52,427 nucleotides of DNA from Paracoccaceae bacterium (GTDB taxonomy: Bacteria; Pseudomonadota; Alphaproteobacteria; Rhodobacterales; Rhodobacteraceae). Location: assembly GCA_020447005.1 (NCBI GenBank), contig JAGRDO010000062.1, positions 82,288 through 134,714 on the forward strand, read 5' to 3'. Both the position numbers and the translations under genes were made by a program. The notes under the pieces were generated by a model. The model made no database searches and was not told the origin of the DNA. It saw nothing but the letters and a program-made list of their open reading frames with translations. Positions 1-8,286 of the stretch are shown here, in pieces; position 1 is the stretch's first letter; each line of letters begins with the position of its first letter.

Positions 1-749
1 TCTGCATTCCCCATGGCGGCGGCGGTCCGGGCATGGGGCCGATCGGTGTCAAGGCGCATCTCGCGCCGCATCTTCCGGGACATCCCGAGACTGGTGGCGA
101 GGAAGGCCCGGTGACGGCCGCACCATGGGGCTCGGCCTCGATCCTGCCGATTTCCTGGGCCTACATCCTCATGATGGGCGGGGCGGGGCTGACGCAGGCG
201 ACGAAAGTGGCGATCCTCAATGCCAACTACGTCGCCAAGCGGCTGGAAGGGGCCTATGACATCCTCTTCAAAGGGGGCAAGGGCCGGGTCGCGCATGAAT
301 GCATCCTCGACACGCGCCCCTTCGCCGACAGCGTCCATGTCACTGTCGACGATATCGCCAAACGTCTGATCGATAACGGCTTCCACGCCCCGACGATGAG
401 CTGGCCGGTGGCCGGAACGCTGATGGTGGAGCCGACGGAATCCGAGACCAAGGCCGAGCTGGACCGCTTCATCACCGCGATGCTCTCGATCCGCGAGGAA
501 ATCGCGGCCATTGAGAAGGGCGAGATTGATCCGGAAAACAACCCGCTGAAACACGCCCCCCATACGGTCAACGCGCTGATCGGCGACTGGGACCGGCCCT
601 ATAGCCGCGAACAGGGTTGCTTCCCGCCGGGCGCCTTCCGGGTCGACAAATACTGGCCGCCCGTGGGGCGCGTGGACAATGTCTATGGCGACCGCAACCT
701 GCTCTGCACCTGCCCGCCGCTTGAAAGCTACGCCGAGGCGGCCGAATAG
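1..749 (+). CDS. gcvP: Glycine dehydrogenase (decarboxylating), P-protein, C-terminal part
   Basis: The open frame enters from the left edge (first full codon at base 3) and stops at 749, so only the last ~249 residues of a ~950-residue protein are present. The segment begins inside the conserved glycine-rich stretch [14 protein letters not shown] and continues with the family's [12 protein letters not shown] and [11 protein letters not shown] segments. The P-protein is the PLP-dependent decarboxylase of the glycine cleavage system, releasing CO2 and passing the aminomethyl group to the lipoyl H-protein in the cytoplasm. It converges on the peroxiredoxin/bhc genes across a 43-base gap with a strong stem-loop. 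Its position beside glycine- and glyoxylate-consuming bhc genes is suggestive, but GcvP is a housekeeping protein and the link is inference. Confidence 0.96.
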   Translation, partial: CIPHGGGGPGMGPIGVKAHLAPHLPGHPETGGEEGPVTAAPWGSASILPISWAYILMMGGAGLTQATKVAILNANYVAKRLEGAYDILFKGGKGRVAHECILDTRPFADSVHVTVDDIAKRLIDNGFHAPTMSWPVAGTLMVEPTESETKAELDRFITAMLSIREEIAAIEKGEIDPENNPLKHAPHTVNALIGDWDRPYSREQGCFPPGAFRVDKYWPPVGRVDNVYGDRNLLCTCPPLESYAEAAE

Positions 750-761
750 ACGCAAAGCATC

Positions 762-794
762 GAGGTGGCCCGGTCAACGGATCCGGGCCGCCTC
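762..794. terminator. Stem-loop between convergent gcvP and peroxiredoxin genes
   Basis: Bases 762-773 (GAGGTGGCCCGG) pair with 783-794 (CCGGGCCGCCTC) over 12 positions with one G-T wobble, closing a 9-base loop. The right arm reaches the stop codon of the minus-strand gene. The element lies exactly between two convergent stop codons, the usual place for a shared terminator. No strong T tract follows on the plus strand, and only a short T-containing stretch on the minus strand, so termination efficiency is uncertain. Confidence 0.55.
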
Positions 795-1320
795 ATTCCG
801 CGAACAGATCGGATCGCAGCGCGGCAAGAACGTCGCCGGAATTTCCGGCCGGGTCACTTACCGGATAAAACAGGCGACGAATGACGCCGTCCCGGGCGAT
901 CATCGTCAGCCGGGTGAGCAGCACCATGCCCGAGGCCGAAAAGCGCGGCAGGTCCAGCGCATCCGCCAATCGCAGCCCGGCATCCGACAAAAGCGGGAAG
1001 GGCAGGTGCAACCGCTCGGCCGCCTCGCGCTGATAGGCGGTTTCTTGCGTCGAAAGGCCAAAGACATGGGACGCGCCCGCTGCCCGAAGCTCGGCATGGT
1101 GGTCGCGAAAGGCGCAGGATTGCGGCGTGCAGCCCCGCGCGCCGGGGATCACGTCCCAGCCGGGCAGCGGGGGCGCATCGGGCGGGCTCGTGCGCGGATA
1201 GGCATAGACCACCACCACGCCCGCAAGCGCTGAAAGATCAACCGTTCCGCCATCGGTGGCCGCGAGCGAAAGCGCAGGCAGGGGCCGGCCGACCAGATCG
1301 GGGGCCGAAGTTCCGGTCAT
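793..1320 (-). CDS. Peroxiredoxin, BCP/PrxQ-like thiol peroxidase
   Basis: The product is 175 residues with an AhpC/TSA-redoxin fold. The peroxidatic motif reads GARGCTPQSCAFRDH, giving a probable peroxidatic Cys64 and resolving Cys69, the five-residue spacing of PrxQ/BCP enzymes, which reduce H2O2 and organic hydroperoxides with thioredoxin-type electrons. The segment before the motif is longer than in classical BCP. No signal peptide is seen, so it is cytoplasmic. The ATG overlaps the bhcD stop as ATGA, so translation is probably coupled to bhcD and the gene ends the long minus-strand run. Its role there is unproven. Protection of the cycle's PLP or iminosuccinate enzymes from peroxide made by purine or glycolate oxidation is one inference. 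Confidence 0.88.
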   Translation of the reverse strand: MTGTSAPDLVGRPLPALSLAATDGGTVDLSALAGVVVVYAYPRTSPPDAPPLPGWDVIPGARGCTPQSCAFRDHHAELRAAGASHVFGLSTQETAYQREAAERLHLPFPLLSDAGLRLADALDLPRFSASGMVLLTRLTMIARDGVIRRLFYPVSDPAGNSGDVLAALRSDLFAE

Positions 1321-2276
1321 ACCGCCACTTCGCGCGCGACGCCCTTTTCCCGCGCCAGCCGCACGGCGGCGGAGGCGACGGCAAGGTCCTGAAGGCCCAC
1401 TCCGGTACCGTCGAAAAGCGTGATCTGGTCGTCGGACTGACGCCCCTCGGCCAGACCGGCAATCACCGCGCCGATGGGGGTGATGTCCTCCGCCCGGATC
1501 AGCCCGCCCGCCACCGCATGCTGCGCCTCGCCGATACTGACCGATTGCGCCACCTCGTCCGTGAAGACGCGCGCACGGGCCAACAGGGCCGGCTCGACCT
1601 CCTGCTTGCCAACCGTATCGGTGCCCATGCAGGCCAGATGCGTGCCCGCGCTGACATGCGCATCCATCAGGGACGCGGCCGGGGACGAGGTGATGGTGAC
1701 GATCACATCGGCCTCCACCATCCGCTCCAGCGGCACCGCCTCGAAGGGCAGGCCAAGCTCGGCCGCGACTTCACCAAGCTTCGGCAACATGTCGGGATGA
1801 TAGTTCCACGCGATGACCTTCTCGAAGCCACGCACCTTGGCGGCGGCCCGCAGCTGGAAAGTCGCCTGATGCCCGGCCCCGACCATACCCAGCACTTTCG
1901 CATCCTTCCGCGCCAGCCGGTCGATGGAAATGGCCGAAGCGGCGGCCGTGCGAAGCGCCGTCAAAAGGTTGCCGCCAACCATCGCCGTGGGCCGCCCCGT
2001 CTCGGGGTCGAAAAGAAAGACCGAGGACTGGTGGTTGATCATGCCGCGCGCCATGTTCCCCGGGAAATACCCCCCGGCCTTCACCCCCATGACCGCGCCC
2101 GCACGGTCGAGCCCCGATTTGAACCCGTATTGCCGCCCTTCGCCCAGCGCCTCGCGGATCACCGGAAAATTATAGGCCTCGCCCCGCGCCATCGCGGCGA
2201 ACGAGCCTTCAACCGCCCGGAACGCATCCTCGGCCGTAACCAGCCCGGCAATCTCGGCTTCGGGAACAATCAGCAT
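1317..2276 (-). CDS. bhcD: Iminosuccinate reductase of the beta-hydroxyaspartate cycle (ornithine cyclodeaminase family)
   Basis: This 319-residue protein belongs to the ornithine cyclodeaminase/mu-crystallin family, with substrate-side lysine in GVKAGGYFPGN, arginine in LLTALRTAAAS, an NAD(P) Rossmann loop LGMVGAGHQ and a C-terminal FDGTGVGLQDLA segment. BhcD of Paracoccus reduces iminosuccinate to L-aspartate, the last step of the BHAC, and has the same length. Placement directly after bhcB and bhcC in the known order makes BhcD much more likely than an ornithine or lysine cyclodeaminase. I chose the ATG at 2276 because AAAGAGG precedes it; an ATG at 2291 would add five residues and lacks a good ribosome site. 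A close paralogue is at 10768-11730. Confidence 0.9.
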   Translation of the reverse strand: MLIVPEAEIAGLVTAEDAFRAVEGSFAAMARGEAYNFPVIREALGEGRQYGFKSGLDRAGAVMGVKAGGYFPGNMARGMINHQSSVFLFDPETGRPTAMVGGNLLTALRTAAASAISIDRLARKDAKVLGMVGAGHQATFQLRAAAKVRGFEKVIAWNYHPDMLPKLGEVAAELGLPFEAVPLERMVEADVIVTITSSPAASLMDAHVSAGTHLACMGTDTVGKQEVEPALLARARVFTDEVAQSVSIGEAQHAVAGGLIRAEDITPIGAVIAGLAEGRQSDDQITLFDGTGVGLQDLAVASAAVRLAREKGVAREVAV

Positions 2277-2346
2277 GCGAACCTCTTTCATCGTGGATCA
2301 AATATCTCGGGAGTGTGGGGGCAGCGCCCCCACCTGCCTTCCCTGC

Positions 2347-3510
2347 TCAATATGCCTTGCCGCGTGCGCTAACCGGCCAGACGGTTTCGACCTTGCCGCG
2401 CCTGACGCCGACGTACCAGTCATGGACATTGGCCGTCGGGTCGCAATGGCCCGGGACCAGCCGCAGCTTGTCGCCCACCTTCAGCACGCCCTCGGGGTCG
2501 GCGACGATGCCATGCTCGTCGGAACACTTGACGTATTTCACATCGTCGCGCCCGAAGACCACCGGCAGGCCGCTGTCGACCGACTGCGCCTTCAGCCCGG
2601 CATCGACCACCGCCTTGTCGGCCTTGGCATGGCTCATCACCTGGGTCAGGATGAACAGCGCGTTTTCCCATTCGCCCCGGTCGATCCGGTTGCCGTCCTT
2701 GTCGAGGATCCGTCCGTAATCGGCGTCCATGAAGGCGTAGGAGCCGCATTGCAACTCGTTGAACACGCCCGAGTTGGACTCGAAGTAATAAGATCCGGTC
2801 CCGCCGCCCGAAACCAGTTCCGGCTCGATTCCGACCGATTTCAGGGCCGTCACCGCATCGCGCACCTGGTCAACGGCGGCGTCGAGCTTTTCCTTCCGCG
2901 CCTCGTAGCTGTCGAGATGCTGCATCGCCCCCTGATAGGCCTGAATGCCCTTGAAGCTCAGCCCCGGCGCCGCCTCGACCGCGCGCGCGATCGCCACCAC
3001 ATCCTGCGACGTGCTCACACCGCAGCGCCCGGCGCCAACGTCGATCTCGACAAGGACGCCAAGTTCGGTGCCGTGCCTGACGGCGGCCGCCGAAAGATCG
3101 CCGACATTCTCCAGATCGTCGACGCAGACGATGATGTCCGAGCCGAGCTTCGGCAGTTTCGCCAGCCGGTCGATCTTGGCCGGATCGCGCACCTGGTTCG
3201 AGACCAGCACATCCTTGATGCCGCCGCGCACGAAGACCTCGGCCTCGGACACTTTCTGGCAGCAGACGCCGACCGACCCGCCCAGCCTTTCCTGCAGCTT
3301 GGCGACATCGACCGATTTGTGCATCTTGCCATGCACCCGGTGGCGCATGCCATGCGCCTTCGCATAGTCGCCCATCTTCCTGATGTTGCGTTCAAGCGCA
3401 TCGAGATCCAGGATCAGACAGGGGGTCTGGATGTCCTTTTCATCCATGCCGGGCTTGGCCGGAATGTCATAGCCGACTTCAAGCAGGTCGATATTCACGG
3501 GTGCGTTCAT
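2347..3510 (-). CDS. bhcC: Beta-hydroxyaspartate aldolase (D-threonine aldolase/alanine racemase fold)
   Basis: The 387-residue product has the alanine-racemase N-terminal barrel and a D-threonine-aldolase C-terminal domain. The PLP lysine is probably Lys62 in HRVHGKMHKS. The metal-site region near the C-terminus contains VPGHCDPTANVHDW, whose His and Cys match the divalent-metal ligands of D-threonine aldolases. In the BHAC, BhcC condenses glyoxylate and glycine to (2R,3S)-beta-hydroxyaspartate. The ATG follows GAGGAGAAGAAA, a strong ribosome site. It lies 10 bases after bhcB and 70 bases before bhcD. A plain D-threonine aldolase or low-specificity 3-hydroxyamino-acid aldolase is the alternative. 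The bhcB-C-D order argues for BhcC. Confidence 0.9.
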   Translation of the reverse strand: MNAPVNIDLLEVGYDIPAKPGMDEKDIQTPCLILDLDALERNIRKMGDYAKAHGMRHRVHGKMHKSVDVAKLQERLGGSVGVCCQKVSEAEVFVRGGIKDVLVSNQVRDPAKIDRLAKLPKLGSDIIVCVDDLENVGDLSAAAVRHGTELGVLVEIDVGAGRCGVSTSQDVVAIARAVEAAPGLSFKGIQAYQGAMQHLDSYEARKEKLDAAVDQVRDAVTALKSVGIEPELVSGGGTGSYYFESNSGVFNELQCGSYAFMDADYGRILDKDGNRIDRGEWENALFILTQVMSHAKADKAVVDAGLKAQSVDSGLPVVFGRDDVKYVKCSDEHGIVADPEGVLKVGDKLRLVPGHCDPTANVHDWYVGVRRGKVETVWPVSARGKAY

Positions 3511-3520
3511 TTTCTTCTCC

Positions 3521-4474
3521 TCAGCCCATTGTCCAGGGCAGTTTGTCCAGATCGACGTTGCCGCCGGTGATGATCACGCCCACGCGCTTGCCGCGAAAGG
3601 CCTCCTTGTTCTTCAGGATGATGGCAAGCGGCACGGCGCTTGACGGTTCCATCACCACGCGCAGGTGTTTCCAGGTCAGCTTCATCGCGTCGATGATCTC
3701 GGGATCCGACGCGGTGAAGATGTCGCTGACATGGCGCTTGACGAAATGCCATGTCAGGTCCTTCAGAGGCACCAGAAGCCCGTCTGCGATGGTCTTCGGC
3801 GCATCGTCGGCAATGATATGGCCTGCCTTGAAGCTGCGATAGGCGTCATCGGCCTGTTCCGGCTCGGCCGCGATGACCCTGGTTTCGGGCGCAAGCGTCG
3901 ACAGCGTCAGGCAGGTGCCCGAAATCATGCCGCCACCGCCGATGGGGGCCACGACCATGTCGAGGCCATCGGTCTGTTCGATCAGCTCCTTCGAACAGGT
4001 CCCTTGCCCGGCGATCACGCGCGGGTCGTTATAGGGGTGCACGAAATCGCCCCCCGTCGCCGCCTGCACGCGCGCGAAAGTCGCCTCGCGCGATGAGGTC
4101 GAAGGTTCGGATTCGGTGATCACCCCGCCATAGCGGCGCACGGTGTCCTTCTTGGCCTGCGGCGCGGTCCTGGGCATCACCACATTGCAGGGGATGCCGC
4201 GCAGCATCGCGGCATAGCTGAGGCACGAGGCATGGTTGCCCGAAGAATGGGTCGCCACGCCGGCCCTGGCCTGTTCGTCGGACAGCCCGAAGACAGCATT
4301 GGCCGCACCCCGTACCTTGAAGGCGCCGGGTTCCTGAAAGTTCTCGCATTTGAAGAACAACTGGCAGCCGGCCAGGTCGTTCAGATAGTCCGACGTCCGG
4401 ATCGGCGTGCGGCGGATATGCGGCCTGATGCGCTCATGCGCCTCCAGCATGTCCTCATAGCTCGGGATGTACAT
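3521..4474 (-). CDS. bhcB: Beta-hydroxyaspartate dehydratase (threonine/serine dehydratase fold)
   Basis: This is a 317-residue fold-type II PLP enzyme. The Schiff-base lysine is Lys53 in GAFKVRGAANAV, the phosphate-binding loop is PIGGGGMISG, and SSGNHAS is the substrate-binding loop. BhcB dehydrates beta-hydroxyaspartate to iminosuccinate. Its length matches BhcB and serine racemase-like dehydratases rather than long IlvA enzymes carrying an ACT domain. The ATG is preceded by AGAGG. It is the first of the three contiguous bhc genes; the next gene upstream, in the same direction, is a hydroxyacid dehydrogenase homologue 42 bases away. Without context it could be called a generic threonine dehydratase. 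Confidence 0.9.
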   Translation of the reverse strand: MYIPSYEDMLEAHERIRPHIRRTPIRTSDYLNDLAGCQLFFKCENFQEPGAFKVRGAANAVFGLSDEQARAGVATHSSGNHASCLSYAAMLRGIPCNVVMPRTAPQAKKDTVRRYGGVITESEPSTSSREATFARVQAATGGDFVHPYNDPRVIAGQGTCSKELIEQTDGLDMVVAPIGGGGMISGTCLTLSTLAPETRVIAAEPEQADDAYRSFKAGHIIADDAPKTIADGLLVPLKDLTWHFVKRHVSDIFTASDPEIIDAMKLTWKHLRVVMEPSSAVPLAIILKNKEAFRGKRVGVIITGGNVDLDKLPWTMG

Positions 4475-4516
4475 CGGAAACCTCTATGTCAGGCGCCGGC
4501 TTTTGACCCTCGGGTG

Positions 4517-5530
4517 TCAAACCTGACGATACAGCAAATCCCGCCCGTCCTGCAGACGGCGGATGTTCTCGAATTCCATGGCCCGTGCCGTCACATCATT
4601 GGACGCGACGCCGCCGGCAATATGCGGGGTCAGGATCACGTTTCCTCCCGGCAGATCACGGGCGAGTTTCAGCAGCTCGCCGTCAGGCGGGGCCGGTTCG
4701 AAAACGAAACCGTCGACTGCAATCCCGCCCAGCTGGCCGCTACACACCGCTTCCGCTACATCTTTTTCGTTCAGGACGGTGCTTGCGCCAGTGGAGATCA
4801 GATAGGCACCTGCTTTCATTTTGCGCAGATACGCCGCGTTCACGGATTCGCCCATTCCGGGTCCATGCGGAACCAGCAGACAGAGAAAATCACTTTCAGA
4901 TCGAATGTCATCAAAACCCGCATAGGTGATGTTCAACTCGGCTTCCACCGACTCCGGAAGCCGATTGCGTTTGTGATATAGAACCCGTGCCCCGAACGGC
5001 TGCAGTCGACGCGCCACGTCGGCCCCGATCTCACCCAGCCCAACGATCCCGACCGTAGAGTCAGACAGGGCGCGCATGCCCGTTCGGCCTGTCCAATTGT
5101 AGGCAAAGTAATTCTCATCGCACTTGCGTGGCGCCGGCCAGTCCCCTTCTTGCTGAATGGCGAATTCAGCCTCGCGCAGCGTCTTCGCCAAGGCGAGCAC
5201 CTGCATAAGGACATGCTCGGACACCAGGGTGCTCACCAGCAACGGGAAGCTGGCGACCGGAATCCTGCATGCTCGGGCGGCTTCGAGGTCGATATCATGG
5301 GTGAATCTGCCAAGCCGCTGGATCAGCCTCAGATTGGTCCCGGCCTGAATGACGTCGTCGTCGATCGTTCCGCTGCGCTCGCTGATCAGCACGTCTATCC
5401 CGGGCAGTTTCTGTATGATCTCGGACTTAGTCGGTGACTCTAACATGACAACTTCCAAAAACGGCGGAGCTGCCTGCAATGCGATCTTCTGGTGCCTTGG
5501 AGCACGGCCAGTAACAAATAGCGCCTTCAC
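4517..5530 (-). CDS. D-2-hydroxyacid dehydrogenase family protein lacking the catalytic arginine
   Basis: The GTG at 5530, eight bases after GGAGG, gives 337 residues; an ATG at 5581 would extend it without a ribosome site. The Rossmann motif GLGEIG is at ~164-169. The family normally uses an Arg-Glu-His set. Here Glu (~278, in FEPAP) and His (~303, in TPHIAGG) are present, but the segment that is usually NxxRG reads STGAS at ~246-250, so the arginine is replaced by alanine. Relatives reduce glyoxylate, hydroxypyruvate or phosphoglycerate. Context among glyoxylate-producing and -consuming genes suggests a glyoxylate-related ligand, but the missing arginine makes normal oxidoreductase chemistry doubtful. 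Function unassigned. Confidence 0.8.
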   Translation of the reverse strand: MKALFVTGRAPRHQKIALQAAPPFLEVVMLESPTKSEIIQKLPGIDVLISERSGTIDDDVIQAGTNLRLIQRLGRFTHDIDLEAARACRIPVASFPLLVSTLVSEHVLMQVLALAKTLREAEFAIQQEGDWPAPRKCDENYFAYNWTGRTGMRALSDSTVGIVGLGEIGADVARRLQPFGARVLYHKRNRLPESVEAELNITYAGFDDIRSESDFLCLLVPHGPGMGESVNAAYLRKMKAGAYLISTGASTVLNEKDVAEAVCSGQLGGIAVDGFVFEPAPPDGELLKLARDLPGGNVILTPHIAGGVASNDVTARAMEFENIRRLQDGRDLLYRQV

Positions 5531-5555
5531 GCCCGGGTCCTCCAATCTATGAGCG

Positions 5556-5582
5556 GATGCTGCGTTGGCCGCACCCGGCATC
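5556..5582 (-). promoter_or_regulatory. Stem-loop downstream of the first BMP binding-protein gene
   Basis: GATGC-TGCG (5556-5564) pairs with CGCA (5570-5573) and GCATC (5578-5582) around a five-base loop, with a four-base bulge on one arm. It sits between the stop of the binding-protein gene at 5598 and the GTG of the hydroxyacid dehydrogenase. It has no T tract, so it is more likely a message 3'-stabilising or attenuating hairpin than a full terminator. It is the weakest of four such hairpins in the window. Confidence 0.35.
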
Positions 5583-5597
5583 TTGCGAAGCTGATTG

Positions 5598-6569
5598 TCA
5601 CGGGACAGTCGGATCGATTTCGCCCGAAATCAGCTTTGCTTTTATCTTAGCGAGTTCCGCCCTCATCTCCTCGGAAACGGGTTCCTCCGCACCATCATTG
5701 AATTGCAAGATCACGACATCCTCATGTTCCAGCCCGAACAGTATGTTGGCGTCCGGGGCGAAGCGGCCTTCTTTGATTTCCCGTGCGATGTTCAGGAAAC
5801 CTTGGCTGAGATCGGGCGTGTAATTTCCGAGGATCTGTTGGGGTGCCTTATCGGTATAATCGCCGAAGGTTCCAAATGCGACGATGCCCGGGTGCTCGGT
5901 TACGGCCTGGAAAGCACCCAAGGCGGAAATGTTTGCGTTCGGAACGATCGTATCGGCCCCGTTCGAAATCATCGACAAAGCGGCCTCTTTCGCGGCGGCC
6001 AGGTCGTTCCAGCTTCCCGTCATGACCTCTAGAACCTTGAAGTCCGGGTTGACATACTTGGTACCGTTGCGAAAGCCGGTCAACGCGTTCGTGATCGGCG
6101 GGATCTCTACGCCACCGATATAGCCTGCCTTGTCACCGCGGCTCGCGGCGATCACCCCCATCAGGAAAAACGGCTGAAACGTATTGAGATTCACGCCGAC
6201 CACATTGCCTTCAAAGACATCGCTCGACGTAATCAGAAAAACCGTATCAGGAAACTCGGCGGCCGCTTCCAGCGCAGCATCCTTGAATTGGAATCCGTGG
6301 CCAATAACAACATCATAGCCTAACGCGGCATAGTCTTCGAATGCCTTGCGGAAGGATGCCGGGTTTGCTTCCATCTCGACGTTTGATATTTCCGCGTCCA
6401 ACTCCTCGCCGATGCGTTGCAACGCACTATAGGCAATTTTGTTCCAGCCGGATTCCGTCGCCGATCCCTCGGTCAGCAAGCCCGCTTTGAACGTATCGGC
6501 GAATGCACTCGCCGCACAAGTTAGCGCAAGGACACAACCACATGTGACTTGCAAAATTCTGCTGCGCAT
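5598..6569 (-). CDS. BMP-family ABC transporter substrate-binding protein (purine/nucleoside type), copy 1
   Basis: This is a 323-residue periplasmic binding protein of the basic membrane protein/PnrA (Med) family, which binds purine nucleosides and related compounds. An N-terminal signal peptide with hydrophobic core and Ala-rich cleavage region (ASAFA) is evident. Family landmarks include SGWNKIAYSALQ, VIGHGFQFKDAA and GYIGGVEIPP. The ATG at 6569 was chosen because GAGGGGGAAC precedes it; the longer frame to 6632 would bury the signal peptide. It follows the cognate ATPase and permeases in the same direction after 183 bases, a gap that may hold its own promoter. A paralogue sharing most landmarks lies at 20524-21495. 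Confidence 0.92.
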   Translation of the reverse strand: MRSRILQVTCGCVLALTCAASAFADTFKAGLLTEGSATESGWNKIAYSALQRIGEELDAEISNVEMEANPASFRKAFEDYAALGYDVVIGHGFQFKDAALEAAAEFPDTVFLITSSDVFEGNVVGVNLNTFQPFFLMGVIAASRGDKAGYIGGVEIPPITNALTGFRNGTKYVNPDFKVLEVMTGSWNDLAAAKEAALSMISNGADTIVPNANISALGAFQAVTEHPGIVAFGTFGDYTDKAPQQILGNYTPDLSQGFLNIAREIKEGRFAPDANILFGLEHEDVVILQFNDGAEEPVSEEMRAELAKIKAKLISGEIDPTVP

Positions 6570-6752
6570 CGTCAGTTCCCCCTCTGTCGTAGAGCCAAGC
6601 ATAGGTCGCGGCGTTGGATCACCAAAGTTCATTGTTTTTTATTATTGATCGTGATTTTTAATTAATCTTTTGCATTTCGATCCGCCCGATCCGGCCTGTT
6701 TCTTCGATCGTTTGGCCGCTGCTGTGGCTACAGGGAAGGCCGCGCGTTGCGG
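6570..6752 (-). other. AT-rich intergenic segment between ABC ATPase and binding-protein genes
   Basis: This 183-base gap contains a markedly AT-rich stretch at ~6630-6675 (runs of T, and ATTAATTAAA on the minus strand), unlike the GC-rich surroundings. It could carry an internal promoter for the binding-protein gene, which would explain its separation from an otherwise tight ABC operon. I see no clear -35/-10 pair or hairpin, and no small gene. Confidence 0.3.
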
Positions 6753-8276
6753 TCAGGATGCGACATCGGTCGCCATCAGCATGCCAATTTCTTCAAGATT
6801 CTCACGACCGCCATCAAATTCACCGGCGATCCTTCCACCGGACATGACTAGAATGCGATCGCATACGGCAAACAGTTCTTCCAGCTCCGTACTGACCAGA
6901 AGAATTGCTGTTCCCTTGTTCCGAGCTTCAAGGATCTTCTTCAATAGAAATTCGATCGCGCCGATGTCGACGCCCCGGGTGAGTTGGTTGATCACTGCGA
7001 AACGCGGGTTCCTGGCCAGTTCCCGCGCCACAACTACCTTTTGCTGGTTGCCTCCAGACAAATCTCCGATGGGTTGTTCGGTATCGCGCATCCGGACCCG
7101 GTACTCGGTTGTCAAAGCCCTCGAGTATTCGGAAATGTTCTTTTTCAGCAATCGCCCCATCTTGGAGAACGGCTCTTTCCGGAATTGGTGGATGACCATG
7201 TTCTCGCTAATTGAAAATGGAAGGATAACACCAAGTTTGTGGCGGTCTTCCGGCACATGGGCGACCCCCTTCTCCGCTACTCCTCTGGGCAGAAGACGCG
7301 CGATCTCTTCACCGTCGATCTGTATCGACCCGCTGGTTGACTCAAGTAGCCCGGTCAGCGCCAGACACAGTTCGGACTGCCCGTTCCCCGATACACCGGC
7401 GATGCCGACGATCTCGCCGGCGCGGACATCGAAACTAACGTCGGACAGGGCCTCCAGGCCCCGGCTGTTGTTCGCACTCAGACCATTGATCTTGACAACG
7501 ACTTCGCCAACATCGTGGCGAACGTCGCCGAGCTTCATCAACACATCACGGCCAACCATCATCCGCGCCAGTTCCGATGGGTCGGTTTCTGCGGCCAACA
7601 CCGTGCCGATTTTCCTGGCGTCCCGCAGCACCGTAATACGGTCGGCTACCGCAATGACCTCGTCCAGTTTGTGAGTGATGAAGATCGACGTGATCCCCTC
7701 ATCCCGCAAATGGCGCACAAAATCGAGAAAGCCGGCAATTTCCTTTGGTGTCAGAACTGCGGTTGGCTCATCGAAAATCAGCAGATCAGCGCCGTGATAC
7801 AGGGCCTTGATGATTTCCACCCGCTGCTGTTCTCCTACGGTGAGATCCATGACCAGCGCCCCAGGATCGACCGGAAGCTTGAAACGACGCCCAAGCTCTA
7901 CGAGCTTCTGAGACACTTCAGGTATCATGTTCAGCACCGTCCCTGCCGGGTACTGGCCAAGGATAACATTCTGGGCCACTGTCAGGGTTGGCACCAGCAT
8001 AAAGTGCTGGTGTACCATGCCTATACGGAGGTTCCGCGCTTCCTTCGGTGACGCGATCTTGACCTTCTCTCCGCGAAGGAAAATCTCGCCGTCGCTAGCG
8101 TGGTGCAGGCCGTAGAGAATGCTCATAAGAACGGACTTACCGGCACCGTTCTCACCCAACAGACAGTGAACCTCGCCTTGCCGCACCTCGATTGTCACAT
8201 CATTGTTGGCGACGACTCCGCCCGGGAAACGCTTGGAGATGTTCCGCATTTCCAGAATATTCGAGTGTTTCGACAT
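6753..8276 (-). CDS. ABC transporter ATP-binding protein with two nucleotide-binding domains (nucleoside/purine uptake)
   Basis: The 507-residue protein has two ATPase domains in tandem, as in RbsA/YufO-type importers. The first has a canonical Walker A GENGAGKS, a diverged signature LTVGEQQRVEI and Walker B LLIFDEPTAVL. The second has the degenerate loop GVSGNGQSE typical of the second domain in this class, and signature LSGGNQQK. It energises the two permeases encoded just upstream, with BMP-family proteins as receptors. ATG 8276 was preferred over TTG 8279 because GAGG lies nine bases upstream. It begins 10 bases after the second permease gene. Substrate is inferred from BMP family knowledge and the adjacent purine catabolic genes. 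Confidence 0.93.
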   Translation of the reverse strand: MSKHSNILEMRNISKRFPGGVVANNDVTIEVRQGEVHCLLGENGAGKSVLMSILYGLHHASDGEIFLRGEKVKIASPKEARNLRIGMVHQHFMLVPTLTVAQNVILGQYPAGTVLNMIPEVSQKLVELGRRFKLPVDPGALVMDLTVGEQQRVEIIKALYHGADLLIFDEPTAVLTPKEIAGFLDFVRHLRDEGITSIFITHKLDEVIAVADRITVLRDARKIGTVLAAETDPSELARMMVGRDVLMKLGDVRHDVGEVVVKINGLSANNSRGLEALSDVSFDVRAGEIVGIAGVSGNGQSELCLALTGLLESTSGSIQIDGEEIARLLPRGVAEKGVAHVPEDRHKLGVILPFSISENMVIHQFRKEPFSKMGRLLKKNISEYSRALTTEYRVRMRDTEQPIGDLSGGNQQKVVVARELARNPRFAVINQLTRGVDIGAIEFLLKKILEARNKGTAILLVSTELEELFAVCDRILVMSGGRIAGEFDGGRENLEEIGMLMATDVAS

Positions 8277-8286
8277 CAAAACTACC

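Noticed and set aside
2275..3570. 431-residue open frame on the plus strand opposite bhcC
   Set aside because: It is antisense to a well-recognised enzyme gene, lacks a ribosome site and has the Arg/His/Gln-rich composition of shadow frames in high-GC DNA.
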